DNA of 11,790 nucleotides from an uncultured Holophagales bacterium (GTDB lineage: Bacteria; Acidobacteriota; Thermoanaerobaculia; UBA5066). The notes beneath the pieces were generated by a model. That model saw nothing but the letters and a program-made list of their open reading frames with translations. It had not been told where the DNA came from and searched no databases. Position 1 is the stretch's first letter, and every line of letters begins with the position of its first letter. The translations under genes and the position numbers were made by a program. The stretch spans positions 1-11,790 of the forward strand of contig CALBDV010000440.1 in the NCBI GenBank assembly GCA_937927565.1, given 5' to 3'. Positions 6,286 through 11,790 of the stretch are shown here, one piece after another.

Positions 6286-7752
6286 ATGACCGACCTCGCT
6301 TTCCGCTCCGCCACCGCGCTCCTGACCGCCCTCGAGAGAAGGGAAACGAGCAGCGAGGAGCTGCTCCGGCTCTTCCTGTCGCGAATCGAGCGGCTCGCCC
6401 CGATCGTCAACGCCGTCGTCACTCTCGATTCCGACCGCGCTCTCGAGGATGCCCGCCGCTGTGATGCCGAGCGCGCCGCCGGGGACCTGCGCGGCGCTCT
6501 TCACGGGCTTCCCGTCACCGTGAAGGACTCGTTCGAAACGGCGGGCCTGAAGACGACGTCAGGAGGCGCGCCGGGTCTCGAGACCTTCGTTCCGGAGCGC
6601 GACGCGAAGGCCGTCGCACGGCTGAAGGCGGCGGGGGCGATCGTCTTCGGCAAGACGAACCTCTCGACGCTCGCGATGGACATCCAGACGTACAACACGG
6701 CCTTCGGCACGACGAACAACCCGTGGGACCCGTTGCGCACCTCTGGCGGCTCCTCCGGCGGCTCGGCGGTGGCGATGAGCGCCGGGCTCTCGGCGCTCGA
6801 GCTGGGGAGCGATCTCGGCGGCTCCATCCGGATTCCCGCGGCGTTCTGCGGCGTCTTCGGCCACCGGCCGAGCTACGGGATCGTCCCGACGCGCGGGCAC
6901 ATCCCGGGTCCTCCCGGCACGCTCGCGGCGCCCGACCTCGAGACCGCCGGGCCGATCGCCCGATCCGCCGAAGACCTCGACCTCGCGCTCCGGGTCGTTG
7001 CGCGAGCGGACGAGAAGGACGCCGTCGGCTGGCACCTGAAGCTCCCGCCTCCGCGCCGCCGCGGCCTTTCCGACTATCGTCTCGCAGCGTGGCTCGACGA
7101 TCCCGCGGCTCCCGTCGACGCCGCCCTGCGCGAGCGGCTCGAGGCCGTCGTGGGCGAGTTGCGCGCCGCCGGCGCCGAGGTCGACACCGAGGCCCGCCCC
7201 GGAATCGCCCTCGCGGAGAACGCGCGCCTCTTCATGCGCGTCATGTACGGGAGCATGGCGTCGGGCCTCCCCGAGGGGCAGTTCGAGAAGCTGAGGGCCC
7301 GCGCTGCGGGCCTCGCCCCCGACGACGACTCCTTCCGCGCACGCCTGACGCGCGACACCGTCCAGACGCACCGCGAGTTCGAGATCGCCCGGGAGGCGCG
7401 CGAGCAGGTCCGCGCCCTCTGGACGAGGTTCTTCACCCGCTACGACGCCCTTCTCTGCCCGGTCTTCCCGACGCCCGCCTTCCCGCACGACCAGAGCCCC
7501 GACTTCGCGAAGCGGATGCTCGCCGTGAACGGCATTCCGGAGCCCTACCTCGGGACCCTGCTCGGCTGGCCCGCGCTCGCCGGGCTCTCGTCGCTGCCCG
7601 GGACGTCCGCGCCCGTCGGCTTCACGAGGGACGGGCTCCCCGCCGGAATCCAGGTCGTCGGCCCGTACCTCGAAGACCGCACCTCGATCCACGTCGCGAA
7701 GCTCGTCGCGGAGGTCTCGGGGGGCTACGTTCCGCCGCCGTCCGTAGAATAG
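6286..7752 (+). CDS. Amidase-signature-family amidase
   Basis: A complete 488-residue member of the amidase-signature family. The Ser-cisSer-Lys triad is visible: Lys80 in PVTVKDS, cis-Ser156 in the GGSSGGS signature (154-160) and nucleophile Ser180 in GSDLGGSIR. The 24-residue gap between the serines matches fatty-acid amide hydrolase numbering (217 and 241). The family hydrolyses R-CO-NH2 to the acid and ammonia; members include malonamidase E2, acetamidase and GatA. GatA is unlikely because no gatB or gatC is adjacent and the context is catabolic. It lies 57 nt after the cyclase gene on the same strand. The Shine-Dalgarno is weak, but no other start exists between the cyclase stop and ATG 6286, which begins the family sequence. 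Position in the operon suggests it removes the amide left by the carbamoyltransferase (inference). Confidence 0.94.
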   Translation: MTDLAFRSATALLTALERRETSSEELLRLFLSRIERLAPIVNAVVTLDSDRALEDARRCDAERAAGDLRGALHGLPVTVKDSFETAGLKTTSGGAPGLETFVPERDAKAVARLKAAGAIVFGKTNLSTLAMDIQTYNTAFGTTNNPWDPLRTSGGSSGGSAVAMSAGLSALELGSDLGGSIRIPAAFCGVFGHRPSYGIVPTRGHIPGPPGTLAAPDLETAGPIARSAEDLDLALRVVARADEKDAVGWHLKLPPPRRRGLSDYRLAAWLDDPAAPVDAALRERLEAVVGELRAAGAEVDTEARPGIALAENARLFMRVMYGSMASGLPEGQFEKLRARAAGLAPDDDSFRARLTRDTVQTHREFEIAREAREQVRALWTRFFTRYDALLCPVFPTPAFPHDQSPDFAKRMLAVNGIPEPYLGTLLGWPALAGLSSLPGTSAPVGFTRDGLPAGIQVVGPYLEDRTSIHVAKLVAEVSGGYVPPPSVE

Positions 7753-7756
7753 AAAA

Positions 7757-7774
7757 TCAAGACCTGACCCCATT
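7757..7774 (-). repeat. Gene-end repeat, copy A (short form, 18 bp)
   Basis: Read on the minus strand it is AATGGGGTCAGGTCTTGA. It encodes Asn-Gly-Val-Arg-Ser-stop and forms the end of the M20 amidohydrolase. It shares the AAYGGGGTC and AGGTCTTGA halves with copies at 9161-9193 and 9544-9576 but lacks their 15-bp middle. Confidence 0.8.
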
Positions 7775-9127
7775 GCCGAGGAGCTCGAGTACGGAGAGCG
7801 TGAGGGCCGAGACGCCGGTGCGGATCGTCGGCTCGCGATCGGGCGCGAACTGGGAATTGTGGGGTCCGGGGACGAAGCGGCCCTCTTTCGCCGCCGTGGC
7901 GAGCTCGCCCGGTGCGATCGCACCGACGCGAAGCTGGACGGAGGGGACGCCGGCGACCCGACCGTAGACGCCGAAGTCTTCGGAAGAGCTCGTGGGCTCG
8001 TGCGGGACGACGTTCGCGTCGCCGAGCCCGCGACGGAGCGCCGACGAGAGGCGAGCTGCGAGGGCCGGGTCGTTGACGACGACCTCGGACGCCTCTCGGG
8101 GATCGACGACGATCTCCGGCGGGCGTGTCGCGCCGGCAGCCGCCGCTTCGGCCTTCGCGATCCGCTCGATCGCCGCGAGGAGCTGCTTCTGCACCTCGGG
8201 CCTGTAGGAGCGGACGGTCAGCTCGAGCTTCGCCTCGTCCGGGATGATGTTCCGCTTGGTCCCCGCGTGGAGCGTGCCGACGGTGACGACGGCGGCGTCG
8301 AACGGGTTGACCTCCCGCGACACGATGCCCTGCAGGGTCACCACGGCACGGGCGGCGATCAGGACGGGGTCGATGGTCCGCTGCGGCGCGGCCCCGTGGC
8401 CGCCGCGCCCGTAGAAGGTGATGTCGACGGCGTTCGAGGCGGCGGACGCCGGCCCCGGGGGAACACCGACGCGGCCCGAAGGGATGAGGTTGCTGACGTG
8501 GAGTCCCACGACGAAGTCCGGCTTCGGGAAGCGCGTGAAGAGGCCGTCCCGGATCATCCGCTCGGCGCCCTGGAGCACCTCTTCCGCGGGCTGCCCGACG
8601 AAGACGAGGGTTCCGCTCCACCGCGTCCTGGCGCGCGCGAGGAGCGTGGCCGCGCCGACCCAGGACGTCATGTGGACGTCGTGGCCGCAGGCGTGCATCA
8701 CGGGGACGGTCTCGCCGGCGTCGTCTTTCGCCGAGACGGTGCTCGCGTAGGGGAGCCCCGTCTTCTCCGGCATCGGCAGGGCATCCATGTCGGTGCGGAC
8801 CAGGACGGTCGGACCGGGGCCGTTCTTCAGGACACCGACGACGCCGGTCCCGCCGACGCGCTCCGTGACTTCGAACCCTGCCGCGCGAAGGCGTGCCGCC
8901 ATCTCGGCCGCGGTCCGTTTCTCGTGCAGGGAGAGCTCCGGGTTCCGGTGGAGGTCGAGGTAGAGCGCGTCGAGCGAAGGGTAGAGCGCGTCGAGGCCGG
9001 GCGGCTCGGCGGCGCGGGCGGGGCTGGCGACGATCAGCAAGAGAGCGACAAGCGTGACGAGCGGGATCTGCGCACGGTCGACCGGGCGACGCATTTCTGT
9101 CATCCCTGCACGGGCTGGTCGAATCAT
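7757..9127 (-). CDS. Secreted M20D-family amidohydrolase (IAA-amino acid / hippurate hydrolase-like)
   Basis: A 456-residue protein with a clear signal peptide: RRPVDR, then a hydrophobic core at about 21-34 and an Ala-rich cleavage region near 36-41, so it is exported. M20D metal motifs follow in order: RTDMDALP (111-118), HACGHDVH (145-152) with Cys147 and His149, catalytic and metal Glu182-Glu183 in GQPAEE, His210 in GLHV, a dimerisation-domain GRGGHGA, SSSEDFG, and a terminal GPHNSQF. Relatives remove N-acyl groups from amino acids. ATG 9127 is chosen for its Shine-Dalgarno; internal ATGs at 9103 and 9094 would still keep the signal peptide. It converges on the amidase gene with a 4-bp gap and is probably not part of that operon. 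Its last residues (NGVRS) and stop come from a short repeat at 7757-7774. Confidence 0.93.
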   Translation of the reverse strand: MIRPARAGMTEMRRPVDRAQIPLVTLVALLLIVASPARAAEPPGLDALYPSLDALYLDLHRNPELSLHEKRTAAEMAARLRAAGFEVTERVGGTGVVGVLKNGPGPTVLVRTDMDALPMPEKTGLPYASTVSAKDDAGETVPVMHACGHDVHMTSWVGAATLLARARTRWSGTLVFVGQPAEEVLQGAERMIRDGLFTRFPKPDFVVGLHVSNLIPSGRVGVPPGPASAASNAVDITFYGRGGHGAAPQRTIDPVLIAARAVVTLQGIVSREVNPFDAAVVTVGTLHAGTKRNIIPDEAKLELTVRSYRPEVQKQLLAAIERIAKAEAAAAGATRPPEIVVDPREASEVVVNDPALAARLSSALRRGLGDANVVPHEPTSSSEDFGVYGRVAGVPSVQLRVGAIAPGELATAAKEGRFVPGPHNSQFAPDREPTIRTGVSALTLSVLELLGNGVRS

Positions 9128-9135
9128 CGCGCTCT

Positions 9136-9146
9136 CTCCTCTCCTT
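9136..9146 (-). promoter_or_regulatory. Shine-Dalgarno region for the M20 amidohydrolase
   Basis: On the minus strand AAGGAG and GAGGAG overlap here, the latter 8 nt before ATG 9127. This supports the longest start over the internal ATGs at 9103 and 9094, which lack a comparable site. Confidence 0.65.
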
Positions 9147-9160
9147 GCAGCGACCTCAGA

Positions 9161-9193
9161 TCAAGACCTTAAGCCATTCTCCGTGACCCCATT
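9161..9193 (-). repeat. Gene-end repeat, copy B (long form, 33 bp)
   Basis: On the minus strand AATGGGGTC and AGGTCTTGA are separated by 15 bp (ACGGAGAATGGCTTA), which itself partly repeats the left half. In the kinase-remnant frame it reads NGVTENGLRS-stop. It lies 33 bp upstream of the M20 start codon, so the M20 promoter must overlap it or lie in the kinase remnant. Confidence 0.78.
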
Positions 9194-9540
9194 CTCTGAC
9201 GGTGCGAAGGGAAACTCGTTGGGTGCCGCGGACTCCCGCGCCAGTTCGCCGGATCGAGCCTCGGTGAGGGCGGAGACGGTTGGCGAGAGGGTGTCGCCCG
9301 GGTCCCGGAAGGTGGTTTCGTGGCGGGCGAGGCCGAAGTCGAGGAACTTCGTGTGGCCGTCCTTCGTGAGGAAGACTCTGTCGGGCTTGAGGTCACGGTG
9401 GACGATCCCCTGGTCGTGCGCGGCGGCGAAGCCTTCGGCGGCCTGGTGGGCGATCTCGAGGCGCGCTTGACGGGAACGGGACCGCGGGCGACAAGGGACC
9501 GGAAGGGGCGCGGCCCGATGCCGAGCGCCTCATAGTCGTC
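9161..9540 (-). pseudogene. Ser/Thr protein kinase remnant, frameshifted and truncated at both ends
   Basis: On the minus strand one frame (9529 to 9161) reads a kinase core: LEIAHQ, AAAHDQGIVHRDLKPD (HRDLKP at 9400-9383), FLTKDGHTKFLDFGLAR (DFG at 9340-9332). The family usually has an RALEIA-like stretch here, but the matching upstream residues GPVPVKRA lie in another frame. One missing C in the GCCTCGAG stretch near 9460 would explain the shift. The ATP-binding N-lobe is absent upstream, where copy C of the repeat sits. After DFG only some 30 residues of activation-loop-like sequence remain, with no APE motif or C-lobe, before copy B ends the frame. No start codon with a ribosome-binding site is seen. 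It is similar to Pkn-type kinases of GC-rich soil bacteria. It cannot make an active kinase. Confidence 0.82.
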
Positions 9541-9543
9541 AGG

Positions 9544-9576
9544 TCAAGACCTGAGACCACCCGGGGCGACCCCGTT
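9544..9576 (-). repeat. Gene-end repeat, copy C (long form, 33 bp)
   Basis: On the minus strand AACGGGGTC and AGGTCTTGA are separated by 15 bp (GCCCCGGGTGGTCTC). It encodes NGVAPGGLRS-stop and ends the nucleotidyltransferase gene. The TGA half also pairs with the following CCT to give AGGTC-TT-GACCT, a small inverted repeat. Confidence 0.75.
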
Positions 9577-10098
9577 GGGTCCGGCGAGCGCCGTTTCGAG
9601 GGCGGCGCGAAACGTCGGCGGGTCGACGGCAGGAAAGCGGTAGAGCATTGGCTCGATAGCCGCGAACATCTCCCTGAGGCGCGTTGGCTCCACGAGCCCG
9701 CGCTCCAGCATTGCCTTCACGTCAGCGAGGTCCCGGGCGTGTCCGCGCTCGACCTTCGCCAGGACCTGGGCATAGAAGTCGTAGTGCCGGAAGGTCACGA
9801 GCCCCTCCCGCGTGACGAAGTGGCTGCGCTCCCGCCAGCCCGGGAGCTCGGGCAGGAACCCGTCCGGTGCGGCGAGTTCGACGTTCATCTCGAGCCTCTC
9901 CTTGAGGCCTGGTAACGCGCGGAAGACCTCGTCCCGCTCGGGCTCGAGCTTGAGGTCGACGTCGACGGTGGTCTGCCTCCACCCATGGAGGACGGCGGTG
10001 GCGCCGCCGGTCAGGTAGACCGTCGTCTCTCCTTTCGCCGACTCGCCGAGCGCCTTCAGAAACGTGCCCAGGCGCACGGCGTCCACATCACGCCGCAC
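9544..10098 (-). CDS. Nucleotidyltransferase-fold protein (DUF6036 / AbiEii-like)
   Basis: The 184-residue product has the nucleotidyltransferase pattern: YLTGGATAVLHG with Gly31-Gly32, then TVDVDLK with Asp46 and Asp48 as metal ligands, and a downstream KVERGHARDLADV (115-127) with Lys115, Asp123 and Asp126 as in MNT/AbiEii families. It lacks the long C-terminal part of full AbiEii toxins and fits the short DUF6036 group. I start it at GTG 10098, overlapping the upstream gene by 11 bp, with GAGGT 3 nt before. GTG 10086, just past the upstream stop, is an alternative. The last 10 residues and stop come from repeat copy C. Family fold is likely. A toxin-like role transferring nucleotides to RNA or protein is inferred from the fold and the paired small gene only. 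Confidence 0.82.
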   Translation of the reverse strand: MRRDVDAVRLGTFLKALGESAKGETTVYLTGGATAVLHGWRQTTVDVDLKLEPERDEVFRALPGLKERLEMNVELAAPDGFLPELPGWRERSHFVTREGLVTFRHYDFYAQVLAKVERGHARDLADVKAMLERGLVEPTRLREMFAAIEPMLYRFPAVDPPTFRAALETALAGPNGVAPGGLRS

Positions 10099-10369
10099 GG
10101 GACCTCAGGGCCGCGCTCCGCTCGAAGCTCACGAGCGTGCGGACGAGTGCGTTGTACCGGCCGTGGGCGGAATCGACCCCATCGCGCTCGAGAAGCCGGT
10201 AGAGCCGCTCCTCGGCGCCCGGAAAGGCTGCGGGTACGTCGAGACCGAGGAGGCGCAGTCGCGGGCAGCCGATGGAGACGAGAAGAGACGGAACCGTCTC
10301 CTCGAGTCGCGCCAGATCGGCGAGCCCCTGCTCGACCAGGTCTGCGCCGGGAAGCCCCGCGAGTTCCAC
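10088..10369 (-). CDS. Small protein of unknown function paired with the nucleotidyltransferase
   Basis: A 93-residue, Leu/Arg/Glu-rich, probably helical protein with no signal peptide or membrane segment. A central ASP-free hydrophobic stretch LLVSIGCPRLRLLGL is followed by a polar segment ending AHGRYNALVRTLVSFER. I do not recognise a named family with certainty, but small proteins of this kind commonly precede short nucleotidyltransferase genes. It starts at GTG 10369, with a GAGG only 2 nt upstream, so the start is uncertain. Its TGA lies inside the nucleotidyltransferase start region (11-bp overlap), so the two are translationally coupled. It follows the methyltransferase stop by 30 bp and may be on the same transcript. 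An antitoxin role is possible, not shown. Confidence 0.7.
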   Translation of the reverse strand: MELAGLPGADLVEQGLADLARLEETVPSLLVSIGCPRLRLLGLDVPAAFPGAEERLYRLLERDGVDSAHGRYNALVRTLVSFERSAALRSRAA

Positions 10370-10399
10370 GGCCTCATGTTAGCGCCACAGCGCGCGAGG

Positions 10400-11790
10400 C
10401 TATCGCGCCACGTACTCGACGAAGAACTGCTCCGGGAGAAACTCGTGGACCTTCGCCGGGACGAGGCCGGCGGTCGCCATCGCCTCGTCCACCTCCTCGC
10501 GCGACATCTTCTGCGAGGGGGGCGGTCCCCAGGGCCGCTCCTCCCACGGCTTCGGCCTGTAGTCGATGACGACGACGCGGCCCCCGGGGGCGAGTCCCGC
10601 GCGCAGCATTTTCGCGTACGCGTCGCGCCCGGCGACGTAGTGGAGCGTGTCGACCATCAGGATCGTGTCGATTCCCGCAGCAGGGAGCTTCGGGTCGTCC
10701 TTCTCGACTCGGAGGGACCTCACGTTCGAGAGGCCCGCTTCCTTCACGCGCCGGTCGAGGAACTCGAGGATGTCCGGGTTGATGTCGATCGCGAGGACCT
10801 CTCCCGAGGGCCCGACCGCCCGAGCGACGCGGAGCGTGAAGTAGCCCGACCCTGCCCCGATGTCGGCCACTCGCTCACCGGGCCGGAGGGAAAGGGCCCG
10901 CATCACCTCGTCGGGCTTCTGGAAGGAGTCCCGCTCCTTCCTCTCGAGCATGGCGATGTACCGCTTGACCCCGATCGCCTTCGAGAGGGCCTTGAAGCGT
11001 TCGTCGTCCTTGAAGGAGGCGAACGCCTCGTCCTTGCGGAGCGCGAAGACGTCGACGATGCCCGCCTGGTAGGCGCGCTCGAGGACGTCCAGGGCCTCCT
11101 TCCGCTGTCCGAGGAATGCGTGGGTGCGCGCGAGGCGGTAGAGCGCCTCGACGTGCGCCTGTTCGGCGACGTCATTCGCGTCCTCGGCGAAGGGAAGAGC
11201 CCTGTTCCAGTCCGTCGCCGCGTCCGCCTGGCTCAGGAACACGGCGAGGCCCTCCGACGCCGGAAGGAGCTCCTTCCAGTCGGGGCGACGCTCGAGGAGG
11301 TCCTCGTAGATGACCACCTGGGCGCCGTCGAGCCGGGCGAGGCGGGACGGTGCCGGGATGCGTTCGTGGAGGTTCAGCGGGTATCCGGCCCCGTTCGGGA
11401 GCCACGACCGCTCGGCCGGCTTCGTGCGGGCGAGGACGACGGCGCTGAAGACGGCCTGGTGGAGGAAGACGTGGCGAAGGCCTCCCGGTCCCGCCTCGTC
11501 TCGGATCGCGGGATCGGAGGCGAGTGCGGTGAAAGCCCGCGCCCACTCGCGGAGGAGACCCTTCGAAGGCTGTACGGCATAGACGCCGCAGTTGACGTAC
11601 CAGCGGACCCGCCCCGCGTCGATGAGCGGCGTGACGGTGTCGGAGAACGAGGCGTCGAGGCCGGCCTCGCGCGCGATCCTCGTCCACCAGGCGTCGAGCG
11701 GCGCTCCCTCCGGAAGGCCGACGGCGTTGCGGAGGAAGACGGGGCGGACGGCGAGCGCGACGTCGCCGGCGAGGACGAGCGAGGACGGAT
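10400..11790 (-). CDS. Glycosyltransferase-like / TPR / SAM-dependent methyltransferase fusion (5' partial)
   Basis: The frame is open without a stop from the right edge (first full codon 11788) to TAG 10402-10400, giving 462 visible residues. The C-terminal third is a class I SAM methyltransferase: motif I VADIGAGSGYF (307-317), acidic loop LAIDIN (332-337), VDTLHYV, LAPGGRVVVIDYRP, and an FLPEQFFVEY end. Before it, about 205-270 looks TPR-like (LARTHAFLGQRKEALDVLERA, then DDERFKAL). The first ~155 residues resemble a nucleotide-sugar transferase: YVNCGVYAVQP (64-74), HQAVFSAVV (110-118), YPLNLHERIP (136-145). That last assignment is tentative. GTG 11317 could start a shorter protein, but it lies inside conserved-looking sequence and has no good ribosome-binding site. 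The methyl acceptor is unknown. Confidence 0.8.
   Translation of the reverse strand, partial: PSSLVLAGDVALAVRPVFLRNAVGLPEGAPLDAWWTRIAREAGLDASFSDTVTPLIDAGRVRWYVNCGVYAVQPSKGLLREWARAFTALASDPAIRDEAGPGGLRHVFLHQAVFSAVVLARTKPAERSWLPNGAGYPLNLHERIPAPSRLARLDGAQVVIYEDLLERRPDWKELLPASEGLAVFLSQADAATDWNRALPFAEDANDVAEQAHVEALYRLARTHAFLGQRKEALDVLERAYQAGIVDVFALRKDEAFASFKDDERFKALSKAIGVKRYIAMLERKERDSFQKPDEVMRALSLRPGERVADIGAGSGYFTLRVARAVGPSGEVLAIDINPDILEFLDRRVKEAGLSNVRSLRVEKDDPKLPAAGIDTILMVDTLHYVAGRDAYAKMLRAGLAPGGRVVVIDYRPKPWEERPWGPPPSQKMSREEVDEAMATAGLVPAKVHEFLPEQFFVEYVAR

Noticed and set aside
3985..6504. Very long open frame on the minus strand across the DUF1116, cyclase and amidase genes
   Set aside because: Its translation is Arg/Glu/Val-rich low-complexity sequence with no motifs, while the plus strand encodes three clear families. 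It is a high-GC shadow frame.
7753..7756. A bidirectional terminator between the convergent amidase and M20 genes
   Set aside because: Only 4 bp separate the stop codons, and I see no GC-rich hairpin with a T-tract within either gene end.
10400..11317. A separate methyltransferase gene starting at GTG 11317
   Set aside because: The frame is open upstream to the window edge, the codon lies in a continuous protein-like sequence (LDGAQVVIYEDLL), and there is no clear Shine-Dalgarno. Kept only as an alternative.
1..11790. CRISPR arrays, tRNA or rRNA genes, and intact insertion sequences
   Set aside because: No regularly spaced repeat-spacer array, no tRNA-like or rRNA sequence and no transposase frame recognised on either strand.

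Overview
The window is about 11.8 kb of very GC-rich bacterial DNA (roughly 70% by eye) with dense, mostly overlapping genes. The organism cannot be named from this alone. The base composition, a Pkn-type Ser/Thr kinase remnant and a secreted M20 amidohydrolase would suit an Acidobacteriota or deltaproteobacteria-like soil or sediment lineage; that is an inference.

Left part (1-7752, plus strand): one catabolic operon. It holds the C-terminal two thirds of a molybdenum hydroxylase large subunit (xanthine dehydrogenase family), then DUF2877 (AllH/YlbF/YahE-like), FdrA (AllF/YahF-like) and DUF1116 (AllG/YlbE/YahG-like), then a metal-dependent cyclase-family hydrolase and an amidase-signature amidase. 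The first four genes are chained by three successive 4-bp stop/start overlaps. In Escherichia coli the FdrA/DUF1116/DUF2877 trio is reported to form oxamate carbamoyltransferase, which phosphorolyses a ureido compound to carbamoyl phosphate plus an amide. Together the genes read as a route that hydroxylates an N-heterocycle, opens the ring, recovers carbamoyl phosphate and hydrolyses the leftover amide. No carbamate kinase or transporter is visible, and the hydroxylase FAD and Fe-S subunits are presumably upstream.

Middle part (7757-9576, minus strand): a secreted M20D amidohydrolase converges on the operon with a 4-bp gap. Upstream of it lies a fragment of a Ser/Thr protein kinase gene that is truncated at both ends and frameshifted. 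Three copies of a short repeat (7757-7774, 9161-9193, 9544-9576) sit in the same orientation and reading frame at the 3' ends of three consecutive minus-strand frames, and each supplies the last codons (ending Arg-Ser) and the TGA stop.

Right part (9544-11790, minus strand): a small two-gene module (a 93-residue unknown protein followed by a DUF6036/AbiEii-like nucleotidyltransferase, overlapping by 11 bp; possibly toxin-antitoxin-like). Upstream of it is a long frame open to the right edge. It joins a tentative glycosyltransferase-like region, a TPR-like segment and a complete class I SAM-dependent methyltransferase domain.
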